Assembly: GCA_016295505.1 (NCBI GenBank)
Contig: JAEDLC010000105.1
Coordinates: forward strand, 1-6,305
DNA: 6,305 nucleotides
DNA from: Dorea sp.
GTDB lineage: Bacteria > Bacillota_A > Clostridia > Lachnospirales > Lachnospiraceae
Direction of reading: 5' to 3'
The notes under the pieces are model-generated. The model did no database searches. It saw only the letters and a list, made by a program, of their open reading frames with translations, and had not been told where the DNA came from. The position numbers and the translations under genes were made by a program. Within the stretch, counting starts at the first letter, position 1; every line of letters starts with the position of its first letter. Below are positions 1-5,827 of this stretch, one piece after another.

Positions 1-563
1 CGAATCGTCCGGGCATCCACTCCCGCTCCGACCTGTATGGTGATCTTCCCGTCTTCCCGACGAACCAGTTCCCGCAGCAGATCCTTTCCGTCCAGGCAGT
101 GATTCTGCTGTCCCGATGTCAGAATGGTATCAATTCCTAATTCCTTTGCCTGCTCCATCGTCTCAAAAGGATCGACACAGACATCAAACGCCCGGTGAAG
201 CGTAACCGACATATCTTCGGCTTCTTCCATCAGCTGCCGCATTCTCTCCATATCCAGGCTTCCGTCCGGCTTCAGAATCCCTATGACGACTCCCTCGGCA
301 CCAAGCATACGAAACTTCCGGACAGCTCTTGCCATCACCCGAAACTCATAGTCCGAATAACAGAAATCCCCATATCTGGGACGGATCAGAACATAAGTCC
401 TGATATCCGACACCTGACGGATCTCTTCAAACAGGCCTGCCTCCGGAGTCGTTCCACCTATGATCAGATTACCGCACAACTCCAGCCTGTCCGCTCCTCC
501 ACGTACAGCTGCCAGTGCAGATTCCACCGAATCCACGCACACTTCTAATGTAAACTTACCCAT
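1..563 (-). CDS. cutC: CutC family protein, N-terminal 187 residues (3' end outside window)
   Basis: The frame is open from an ATG at 561-563 to the window edge, giving 187 residues of a family that is usually about 240-250 long, so the C-terminus is missing. CutC signatures seen: LEVCVDS at 6-12, GGADRLELC at 22-30, GGTTP at 36-40, RPRYGDFCYSD at 61-71, HRAFD at 123-127, LTSGQ at 148-152 and a glycine-rich VGAGV at 178-182. Family knowledge: CutC proteins are TIM barrels once linked to copper tolerance in E. coli; that phenotype was later attributed to an sRNA overlapping the gene, and no enzymatic activity is firmly established. It is the last visible gene of a four-gene leftward run, 24 bp after the cupin gene. 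Sitting behind two oxidoreductases and a cupin, a metabolic role is more plausible than metal export (inference). Its base composition is visibly more GC-rich than the three genes upstream. Family assignment is secure; function is not. Confidence 0.93.
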   Translation of the reverse strand, partial: MGKFTLEVCVDSVESALAAVRGGADRLELCGNLIIGGTTPEAGLFEEIRQVSDIRTYVLIRPRYGDFCYSDYEFRVMARAVRKFRMLGAEGVVIGILKPDGSLDMERMRQLMEEAEDMSVTLHRAFDVCVDPFETMEQAKELGIDTILTSGQQNHCLDGKDLLRELVRREDGKITIQVGAGVDARTI

Positions 564-577
564 TTTATCAGCAACTA

Positions 578-583
578 CCTCTC
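578..583 (-). promoter_or_regulatory. Ribosome binding site of cutC, long spacer
   Basis: GAGAGG on the minus strand lies 14 nt before the cutC ATG, longer than the 5-9 nt typical of the other genes here. No better-placed in-frame start exists nearby, and the conserved LEVCVDS motif begins at residue 6, so the ATG at 563 is kept. The distance suggests weaker initiation of this last gene (inference). Confidence 0.5.
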
Positions 584-587
584 ATAA

Positions 588-938
588 TTATACAATCGCA
601 ACTTCAAACACCAGTAATTTCATATCTTCTTTCCCTGTATTATAGATGCCATGCTGTGCATAAGGCTGATTCATCATGATATCCCCTCTTTTTACTCTGA
701 TTTCCTTTCCATCCTGCTGGTACACTCCTTCCCCTTCCAGCAAAACATAGAATTCATTGTTCTTACCATGCGTATGTAAACCAAAACTGGATGCCGGCGG
801 GATAATGGTATAATTAATAAAACTGACCGGCGCTTCTATCTCCTCTCCTGTGAATACCGTAGAATGTTGACATATCCCTTTCCCTTCATGGATCTTTTCA
901 TCATGCATCTTACATTCTAAGAAATTATGTATTTTCAT
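588..938 (-). CDS. Single-domain cupin protein
   Basis: A 116-residue one-domain cupin. Cupin motif 1 is visible as GLHTHGKNNEFYVLLEGEG starting at residue 53, with likely metal ligands H55, H57 and E62. Motif 2 is GDIMMNQPYAQHGIYNTG from residue 85, supplying H96. All four usual metal-binding residues are present, so a metal-dependent activity is possible. Small cupins of this kind include sugar and keto-sugar isomerases, lyases and ligand-binding proteins; sequence alone does not say which. The start is supported by GGAAGGGAG just upstream of the ATG. The gene lies 17 bp after the Gfo/Idh gene and 24 bp before cutC, so it is almost certainly co-transcribed. There is no signal peptide, so it is cytosolic. 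A catalytic partner role in the same pathway as the two oxidoreductases is inference. Confidence 0.9.
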   Translation of the reverse strand: MKIHNFLECKMHDEKIHEGKGICQHSTVFTGEEIEAPVSFINYTIIPPASSFGLHTHGKNNEFYVLLEGEGVYQQDGKEIRVKRGDIMMNQPYAQHGIYNTGKEDMKLLVFEVAIV

Positions 939-955
939 AAATCTCCCTTCCTTCT

Positions 956-1945
956 CTACTCATTCACGACAATCCATTCCTGTTGCTTCGATGCCTGAAT
1001 CGCTTTTTGCATCCAGTTGAAGCTTTTGAAATTATCCAGATAATCCGTTTCTGCTTTTCGATTTTCTCTTAAGGCTTCGCATGCTTCCCGAAGCATGGCA
1101 ATTCTTGAATCTTCTTCCTGCTTCTCAGAATAGACTTCCTTTTTTTCTCCATCCAGCAATACATATATTTTACCTGTTTCTATTCGCATCACACCATTCT
1201 CACATTCTACTTCCCAGTTTCCATTCCAGTCTGTGGAAGATACCGGAGAAGCCAATGTGCCATTGTAGTGGAAAATAACATGATCTGTCATCTCAGTAAC
1301 GATATCTGCACTGGCAGGTCTTTTTGCATACCAGCTGTAATCTGCCGGAAATTCTCTGCACCATACTCTGACAGGCTCTTTTCCGGTTAAAAAACGAGCA
1401 AGATCCAGATGATGAATCGTCACATCCTCCAGAAGCGGATGTTCCAATGCCCCATGATAAAACATACTGTAATCCGGATGATAATGCCTGAACATACATT
1501 GTATATGGTGTATACTACCCAAATGCTCTGTTTTCAGAATCTTTCCCGCTTCACGAAACACGGCATGATACCGATAATTTTCTCCGATCATCAAAAATCC
1601 CTGTGTCTCTTTTAAAATCTGTCCCATCCTCAAGGCATTTTCATAAGTATCTGCTATCGGCTTCTCGCATAATACTGCAATATGCTTTTTCAAAAGGAAT
1701 GTACATATTTCGGAATGCAGATTCGGTGGAGTAACATTAATAACCAGATCCGGTTTTGTTTTCTCCAGTGCCTCAACCAGATTTTCATATTTGGGGACCT
1801 GTTCTGCTATTCCCTGCCATTTATCCTTTTGCTTTTCTACAACACCAACAAGGTCGGCACATTCCTGACATGCAGGCAATACATCTGCAGCCCAGCTGTG
1901 TCCGAAATTTCCCAATCCTAACACTAATACCTTTATTTTATCCAT
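956..1945 (-). CDS. Gfo/Idh/MocA family NAD(P)-dependent oxidoreductase
   Basis: A 329-residue protein of normal length for the family. The N-terminal Rossmann fold starts VLVLGLGNFG, with the dinucleotide loop GLGNFG at 10-15. The family EKP motif (CEKPIADT) is at 93-100 with the conserved lysine K95. ENYRYH follows at 122-127. The C-terminal substrate domain has the DxxxHxxD pattern, EDVTIHHLDLARFLTG, giving D174, H178 and D181. Members oxidise or reduce hydroxyl/keto groups on sugars, inositols, amino-sugars or glycosides. The residues do not define the substrate. AGGGTG lies 7 nt before the ATG. The gap to the upstream aldo/keto reductase is 18 bp and to the downstream cupin 17 bp, so this is the second gene of an operon. 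It is cytosolic. A role in oxidising a sugar carbon so that a later enzyme can cleave or isomerise it is inference from context. Confidence 0.93.
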   Translation of the reverse strand: MDKIKVLVLGLGNFGHSWAADVLPACQECADLVGVVEKQKDKWQGIAEQVPKYENLVEALEKTKPDLVINVTPPNLHSEICTFLLKKHIAVLCEKPIADTYENALRMGQILKETQGFLMIGENYRYHAVFREAGKILKTEHLGSIHHIQCMFRHYHPDYSMFYHGALEHPLLEDVTIHHLDLARFLTGKEPVRVWCREFPADYSWYAKRPASADIVTEMTDHVIFHYNGTLASPVSSTDWNGNWEVECENGVMRIETGKIYVLLDGEKKEVYSEKQEEDSRIAMLREACEALRENRKAETDYLDNFKSFNWMQKAIQASKQQEWIVVNE

Positions 1946-1963
1946 ACGCTTTCACCCTGTATT

Positions 1964-2956
1964 TTAATATTCTTTTAAAATAGCTTCTATTGCCATTAAT
2001 TCCTGGTTTGTAAACTCTAATTGATTTACAATCTTTACATTATTCGTAATCTGCTCTTTTCGACTTGCTCCCATCAATACAGTTGTCACCTTATCTTTGC
2101 GGAGATTCCAGCACAATGCCATCTCTGCAAGACTCTGTCCGCGACCAGCTGCAACTTCCTGTAATTTTCTTACAGTTTCCACTTTATGTTCTGTAATACT
2201 GTCCTTCTGTAAAAAATGATTTCTGGATGCACGGCTGTCCTTCGGGATTCCGTTCAGATACCGATCGGTCAATACTCCCTGTGCCAGAGGGCTGTAACAG
2301 ATCACTCCTGCACCAACATCCGCAGCGGTATCGAGTAGTCCTGACTCTTCCGCCCATCTTTCCAACATATTGTAAAACGGCTGCACAATCAACAATGGTG
2401 TGCCGTTATCTTTCAATATCTTCGCTGCTTCCCTCACCTGTTCTGCATTGTAATTCGATAATCCCACATACAGAGCTTTTCCTTGTTTTACGATGTCTGA
2501 TAACGCTCCCATGGTCTCTTCAAGCGGAGTATCCGGATCCGCACGATGATGATAAAAGATATCAACATAATCTAATTTCATACGTTTCAGACTTTGGTCG
2601 ATACTTGCCATCAGATATTTTCTGGATCCCATATCCCCATACGGTCCCGGCCACATATCAAATCCCGCTTTGGTTGATATGATCAGTTCATCTCTGTAGG
2701 GGCGCAGGTCGCTTTCCATAATTCTTCCCAGATTTTCTTCTGCAGAGCCGGGAACAGGGCCATAATTATTCGCAAGATCAAAATGTGTAATCCCCTGATC
2801 AAATGCCTCAAAAAGCATTTCCTTCATATTATCAAAGCAGTCACAAGAGCCAAAATTATGCCAGAGTCCAAGTGCTATTCTTGGCAAAAACAGTCCGCTC
2901 CTTCCACATCTTAAATACTTCATGTTGTCATAACGTTTTTCACTGGCCTGATACAT
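1964..2956 (-). CDS. Aldo/keto reductase, YghZ/Gpr (AKR14)-like
   Basis: A 330-residue NADPH-type aldo/keto reductase close to E. coli YghZ (L-glyceraldehyde-3-phosphate/methylglyoxal reductase) over its full length, judging by remembered YghZ sequence: YRRCGRSG-like N-terminus, GLWHNFG at 30-36, THFDLANNYGPVPGSAEENL at 57-76, ELIISTKAG at 90-98, GPYGDMGSRKYLMAS at 104-118 and YVGLSNY at 163-169. The catalytic tetrad is intact: D60, Y65, K96 and H137. The family includes Kv-beta-like oxidoreductases. Start choice is firm: the N-terminus YQASEKRYDNMKY matches YghZ, and GGAGGAG sits 7 nt upstream. It is the first gene of the leftward operon, behind a promoter shared in one intergenic region with the divergent AraC gene. 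It probably reduces an aldehyde or ketone made by the pathway, or detoxifies a reactive intermediate. The true substrate is unknown. Confidence 0.94.
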   Translation of the reverse strand: MYQASEKRYDNMKYLRCGRSGLFLPRIALGLWHNFGSCDCFDNMKEMLFEAFDQGITHFDLANNYGPVPGSAEENLGRIMESDLRPYRDELIISTKAGFDMWPGPYGDMGSRKYLMASIDQSLKRMKLDYVDIFYHHRADPDTPLEETMGALSDIVKQGKALYVGLSNYNAEQVREAAKILKDNGTPLLIVQPFYNMLERWAEESGLLDTAADVGAGVICYSPLAQGVLTDRYLNGIPKDSRASRNHFLQKDSITEHKVETVRKLQEVAAGRGQSLAEMALCWNLRKDKVTTVLMGASRKEQITNNVKIVNQLEFTNQELMAIEAILKEY

Positions 2957-2997
2957 ATTCTTTCTCCTCCATTATTTATGATATCATTCTATGAATT

Positions 2998-3025
2998 ATT
3001 ATAATGAATCATCCGGACAAGTAAA
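2998..3025 (-). promoter_or_regulatory. Predicted sigma-A promoter of the aldo/keto reductase operon
   Basis: Read on the minus strand, a perfect -10 box TATAAT (2998-3003) lies 16 bp from a -35 candidate TTTACT (3020-3025), which matches 4 of 6 consensus bases. Transcription would start near 2991, leaving a leader of about 35 nt that contains the strong GGAGGAG site. The weak -35 next to a candidate operator fits an activator-dependent promoter (inference). Confidence 0.55.
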
Positions 3026-3028
3026 TGC

Positions 3029-3060
3029 GTGTCGTCTACACTTTTTTGTGTCACAGCGAC
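3029..3060. promoter_or_regulatory. Candidate operator between divergent promoters (direct repeat plus dyad)
   Basis: GTGTC occurs at 3029-3033 and again at 3048-3052, a 19-bp offset close to two helical turns, as AraC-family dimers often use. The same stretch is also an imperfect dyad: GTCG (3031-3034) and ACAC (3038-3041) pair with GTGT (3048-3051) and CGAC (3057-3060) around a T6 run. It lies between the two predicted -35 boxes (3020-3025 and 3063-3068). Binding by the adjacent AraC regulator is inference. Confidence 0.4.
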
Positions 3061-3062
3061 AA

Positions 3063-3091
3063 TTGCTCTTTTTCTATTTCTCTGTTACAAT
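3063..3091 (+). promoter_or_regulatory. Predicted promoter of the AraC-family gene, extended -10
   Basis: TTGCTC (3063-3068) lies 17 bp before TACAAT (3086-3091), and the -10 box is preceded by TGT, giving an extended -10 TGTTACAAT. Transcription would start near 3098, about 25 nt ahead of the ATG, with GGAG at 3111-3114 in the leader. Confidence 0.55.
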
Positions 3092-3123
3092 AACAAATAA
3101 ACTTTATAACGGAGATATCAAAT

Positions 3124-4062
3124 ATGTATTTTAGCTTTCGTTCAACTGTATTACCACACATAACATTCATGAACAAATGTACCACTCCTGAGCATTGGAA
3201 ACACCCCAGGCGTATCCTGGATGAATACGTGCTCTTCATCATTCTTTCCGGTGAGATGTATCTGCAGGAAGACGATGCCAGGTATCTGCTAAGACAGGGA
3301 GATTACATTTTTCTTCAGCCGGGCCACGTACATTATGGATATCAGACTTCTCAATGCGAATATTATTACATTCATTTTTCCCCCAATTGTCTGGACAGCT
3401 GGGACTGCCATGAAATCTCACAGATCATGCAGATCATAATTGATAACAATAAGCTTTCTTATCAATGTGATCCTTTTGGCGAAGATTCCTATACCAGATA
3501 TAAACTCTTCGTACCCAAAGACCGCCATATATACTCTCATTCTACTTTACAGCAGATCCGCCTCCATATAAATGAACTCGAAATATTAGAGAGCAAACAT
3601 CTGTCTCACTACAAACTGATGTGCTCTTCTCTGTTTATTCAGATACTGATACTGATTTCCAGAGATTTTGTAGCCCATCTCCTCCGGGAACCTCCGGCTG
3701 CTTCCTCATCTGAAAGCCATAACGATATCTATGCGTTAATACAATACCTTCATCTTAACTACTCAGAACCCATCACCGGAAAGCAGATATCTGAGTACTT
3801 GGGTGTCAATTTTGATTCCCTGAACAGGCGATTCAAACGCGAAACCGGTTATACTATTTTTCACTATCTCAGACAAATTCGTTTGAATCACGCCCGTGAA
3901 CTCCTGACAACAACACAGTTAAAAATGGAGGAAATCAGCGTACAAACAGGCTTCTGCGATCAGTACTACTTTAGCCGTGTATTTAAAGACGAATTCGGAA
4001 TATCACCAAAAAAATATGCTTCTTCATTTAAAAACACCCAGAACAGTCTGCATCCTCTTTAA
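3124..4062 (+). CDS. AraC family transcriptional regulator with N-terminal cupin sensor
   Basis: A 312-residue regulator of typical length. The N-terminal part has the AraC-type sensing cupin, with YVLFIILSGEMYLQEDD at 35-51, RQGDYIFLQPGHVHYGYQ at 57-74 and YYIHFSP at 81-87. The C-terminal AraC/XylS DNA-binding domain (about 200-300) contains two helix-turn-helix units: ITGKQISEYLGVNFDSLNRRF at about 217-237, and MEEISVQTGFCDQYYFSRVFK at about 268-288 followed by the family FGISPKKY at 291-298. GGAG at 3111-3114, 9 nt before the ATG, supports the start. It is divergent from the aldo/keto reductase operon and shares a 167-bp intergenic region with it, the usual layout for a local, ligand-responsive activator. 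The ligand is probably a sugar or derivative processed by that operon (inference). Its last 35 bp overlap the end of the convergent serine dehydratase gene. Confidence 0.93.
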   Translation: MYFSFRSTVLPHITFMNKCTTPEHWKHPRRILDEYVLFIILSGEMYLQEDDARYLLRQGDYIFLQPGHVHYGYQTSQCEYYYIHFSPNCLDSWDCHEISQIMQIIIDNNKLSYQCDPFGEDSYTRYKLFVPKDRHIYSHSTLQQIRLHINELEILESKHLSHYKLMCSSLFIQILILISRDFVAHLLREPPAASSSESHNDIYALIQYLHLNYSEPITGKQISEYLGVNFDSLNRRFKRETGYTIFHYLRQIRLNHARELLTTTQLKMEEISVQTGFCDQYYFSRVFKDEFGISPKKYASSFKNTQNSLHPL

Positions 4063-5641
4063 AATGCCTCTCTGTTTTCTTCAGGATCTCCAACGCTGTT
4101 CTTGTCTTGCCAAGCCCTCCGAAAGTACACCGAAGCTCCAGCGGCAGAGAACGCCCGATCTCGTAGATCGCCTGAATCGTCTCATCCAGCGGGATCACTT
4201 TATCATATCCGGCAAGGATCATATTGGCGCTGGAGATTGCATTGCTTCCGCCCATGATATTTTTCCCAAGACAAGGAACCTCCACACGATTACCGACCGG
4301 ATCACATGCAAGTCCTGTGATGTTCTGCAGCGCGACAGATGCAGCATCCACACACTGCCAGATGGTGCCGCCCATCATCTGTACGACTGCAGCAGCGGCC
4401 ATACCAGATCCCGCTCCACATTCCACCTGACATCCTCCGACTTCCGCCGAAAATGTCGCCTGCTCCGCAAAAAACACACCGATCAGTCCTGCAACAAACA
4501 ATCCTTTCATCATCTCTTCCCGGGAAAGATCCATGGCACGTCCCAGACCGATGATCGTACCGGGAAGACATCCGCAGGAGCCACATGTCGGTGCTGCTAC
4601 AATCAATCCCATGGAGCTTTTGGTTTCCATGACGGCGGTAATTGATTTGATGACCATATTAAGCGGAGTACACGGAACCAGCTTCCCTTCCTTCTCTGCC
4701 TGGTCTATCTTCTGCGACTGTGCTCCCAGAATCCTGTCCTGATACTGTGTCCCGTCCAGTCCACCGTCTACTGCATTCTCCATAATCTTCAGTATCTCAT
4801 TCATCCGGTCAATGACCGCCTCTTTCGTTGTGCCTCCTCTGCAGCTTTCGTAATATACGCCATACTCCCAGGCTTCCATCGGATGCATATCTGCATATTC
4901 CAGAAGTTCTTCCGCTGTAGAATATGGGACTTCACAATCTCCACCGGAATGCGTCGGAAGGACCGGTTTCAGGTATATGATATCTGTAACTCCTTCCAGT
5001 TCTTTCAGCGCTTTCAACACTTTATCATCGATCGCAGAGGCATATTTCATATTGATCAGTAATCTTCCTGATCCACTTTCTTTCAGCGTATAATCACTGT
5101 CACCTGTCAGACTCCGAATTTTCTCCTCATACTTCTGTTCCTCCGGTTCTTTTCCATCACAGATGACCAGAAGTTCATAGAAGTCCCCACAGATCGTCAC
5201 CCTGAAATCTTCCAGTTTCTGCATCTCTATCATTCCACCACCCACAGCGATTGCTTCCCAGTGGCGTACTTTTCCCGTCTCATCCATAATTTCCATCCGG
5301 TAATTCCCAGGATGAACTGCTCCATAGTCAAGGATCCGGTATTCAATATCTATCCCAGCTTCTTTTGCGAGTCTCTCATACTGATCCACATCCGGATCTG
5401 AAAGTGGCATATCCATCAATCCACAGGCGAATCCCATATCCGTTCCATGTCCCGTATGAGAGGCAGCAAGTGATCCATTGATATCAAAATCCACGACCGC
5501 TTTTACAATCCTTCCCGGCATTGACTGCCTCACAAGATTCGCAATCCTGGCTGCTCCCGCTACATGAGAACTGGATGGACCACGCATGACAGGTCCGATT
5601 ACATCATTAAAAATACTGCATGGAAGTTTTTCCATCATCAT
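4028..5641 (-). CDS. L-serine ammonia-lyase (L-serine dehydratase), iron-sulfur type, fused beta-alpha chain
   Basis: Converts L-serine to pyruvate and ammonia using a [4Fe-4S] cluster. Order of domains in 537 residues: SDH beta (about 1-150) with the substrate loop GPSSSHVAGAARIA at 21-34 and SHTGHGTD at 61-68; a middle segment (about 150-290) that alternates strand and helix like an ACT or similar regulatory fold (inference); and SDH alpha (about 295-525) with APTCGSCGCLPG at 350-361, FFAEQATFSAEVGGCQVECG from 390 and CDPVGNRVEVPC at 446-457. Likely cluster ligands are C404, C446 and C457: their spacings of 42 and 11 equal those of C343, C385 and C396 reported for the Legionella enzyme. The C-terminus ends CSGCF, so C533 or C536 may act as the tail cysteine that caps the cluster in that enzyme. 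It is about 80 residues longer than E. coli SdaA. The 3' end overlaps the AraC gene. It follows the RCK_C gene in the same direction, separated by a palindromic element. Confidence 0.93.
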   Translation of the reverse strand: MMMEKLPCSIFNDVIGPVMRGPSSSHVAGAARIANLVRQSMPGRIVKAVVDFDINGSLAASHTGHGTDMGFACGLMDMPLSDPDVDQYERLAKEAGIDIEYRILDYGAVHPGNYRMEIMDETGKVRHWEAIAVGGGMIEMQKLEDFRVTICGDFYELLVICDGKEPEEQKYEEKIRSLTGDSDYTLKESGSGRLLINMKYASAIDDKVLKALKELEGVTDIIYLKPVLPTHSGGDCEVPYSTAEELLEYADMHPMEAWEYGVYYESCRGGTTKEAVIDRMNEILKIMENAVDGGLDGTQYQDRILGAQSQKIDQAEKEGKLVPCTPLNMVIKSITAVMETKSSMGLIVAAPTCGSCGCLPGTIIGLGRAMDLSREEMMKGLFVAGLIGVFFAEQATFSAEVGGCQVECGAGSGMAAAAVVQMMGGTIWQCVDAASVALQNITGLACDPVGNRVEVPCLGKNIMGGSNAISSANMILAGYDKVIPLDETIQAIYEIGRSLPLELRCTFGGLGKTRTALEILKKTERHFKEDADCSGCF

Positions 5642-5649
5642 TCTCCTCC
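5635..5649 (-). promoter_or_regulatory. Ribosome binding site and triple ATG of the serine dehydratase
   Basis: Three consecutive in-frame ATG codons begin at 5641, 5638 and 5635. The Shine-Dalgarno GGAGG is at 5645-5649, leaving 3, 6 and 9 nt respectively. Spacing favours the second or third ATG, so the real protein may be 535-536 residues. This changes nothing in the conserved domains. Confidence 0.6.
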
Positions 5650-5665
5650 ATTTCCAAGATCTAAA

Positions 5666-5824
5666 TCATATAATCAGGGATTGCTGTAAACGCATTTGTA
5701 ACATTCTGATAGGATGCAATTTTTACAGGAAAAGCTGAGGTAAGCGACTCAGCGTCGAAGCGTTCCTGTAAAAATTGCATATATACAGAAGGATAGTAAA
5801 AACATTTACAACAATCCCTGATAT
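5666..5824. mobile_element. Non-coding nested palindrome, MITE-like
   Basis: The whole interval folds back on itself. Outer arms: ATCAGGGATTGCTGTAAA (5673-5690) matches the reverse complement of 5805-5822 apart from one C/T difference and end drift. Inner arms: a perfect 18-bp inverted repeat, 5714-5731 and 5763-5780. The intervening stretches (5691-5713 and 5781-5804) also share an alignable CnTTCTG core, as if both arms descend from one long palindrome. There is no open reading frame inside. Together with the flanking direct repeats this resembles a miniature inverted-repeat element moved by a transposase elsewhere. An alternative is a fixed structured RNA or processing hairpin in the serine dehydratase leader. 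The family is not recognised. Confidence 0.55.
5714..5780. repeat. Perfect 18-bp inverted repeat with inner stem-loop
   Basis: ATGCAATTTTTACAGGAA (5714-5731) is exactly complementary to 5763-5780. The 31-nt loop contains a second stem, GCTGAG (5734-5739) with CTCAGC (5748-5753), plus a competing CGAC/GTCG pairing (5745-5748 with 5754-5757). Transcribed on the minus strand it would make a very stable hairpin before the serine dehydratase. No U tract follows the stem, so it is not a standard intrinsic terminator. Confidence 0.75.
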
Positions 5825-5827
5825 GAT

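Noticed and set aside
195..548. 117-residue plus-strand open frame
   Set aside because: It is antisense to cutC, whose conserved motifs run through the whole interval on the other strand.
2227..2682. 151-residue plus-strand open frame
   Set aside because: It lies opposite the conserved core of the aldo/keto reductase, with no ribosome binding site or recognisable family.
3047..3055. CRP/Fnr-like half-site palindrome TGTGTCACA
   Set aside because: The dyad is too short and its centre spacing is wrong for a full CRP or Fnr site; it is described instead as part of the AraC-adjacent operator candidate.
3977..4645. 222-residue plus-strand open frame
   Set aside because: It is antisense to the conserved alpha domain of the serine dehydratase, has a Cys/His/Arg-rich composition with no recognisable domain, and begins inside the AraC gene. 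It is a frame shadow.
5642..5700. Sigma-A promoter for the serine dehydratase
   Set aside because: A -10-like TATGAT (5665-5670) and a TTTACA exist, but their spacing is only 14 bp and no other good -35 is found, so I do not list it.
5714..5780. Intrinsic terminator after the RCK_C gene
   Set aside because: The stem is strong, but no U run directly follows it in either direction; the run of T sits inside the stem arm. Some termination is still possible but is not claimed.
5642..5827. Riboswitch (glycine or T-box type) ahead of the serine dehydratase
   Set aside because: The structure is a near-symmetric DNA palindrome, and I see no T-box sequence or glycine riboswitch core. Symmetry across the whole length fits a mobile element better.
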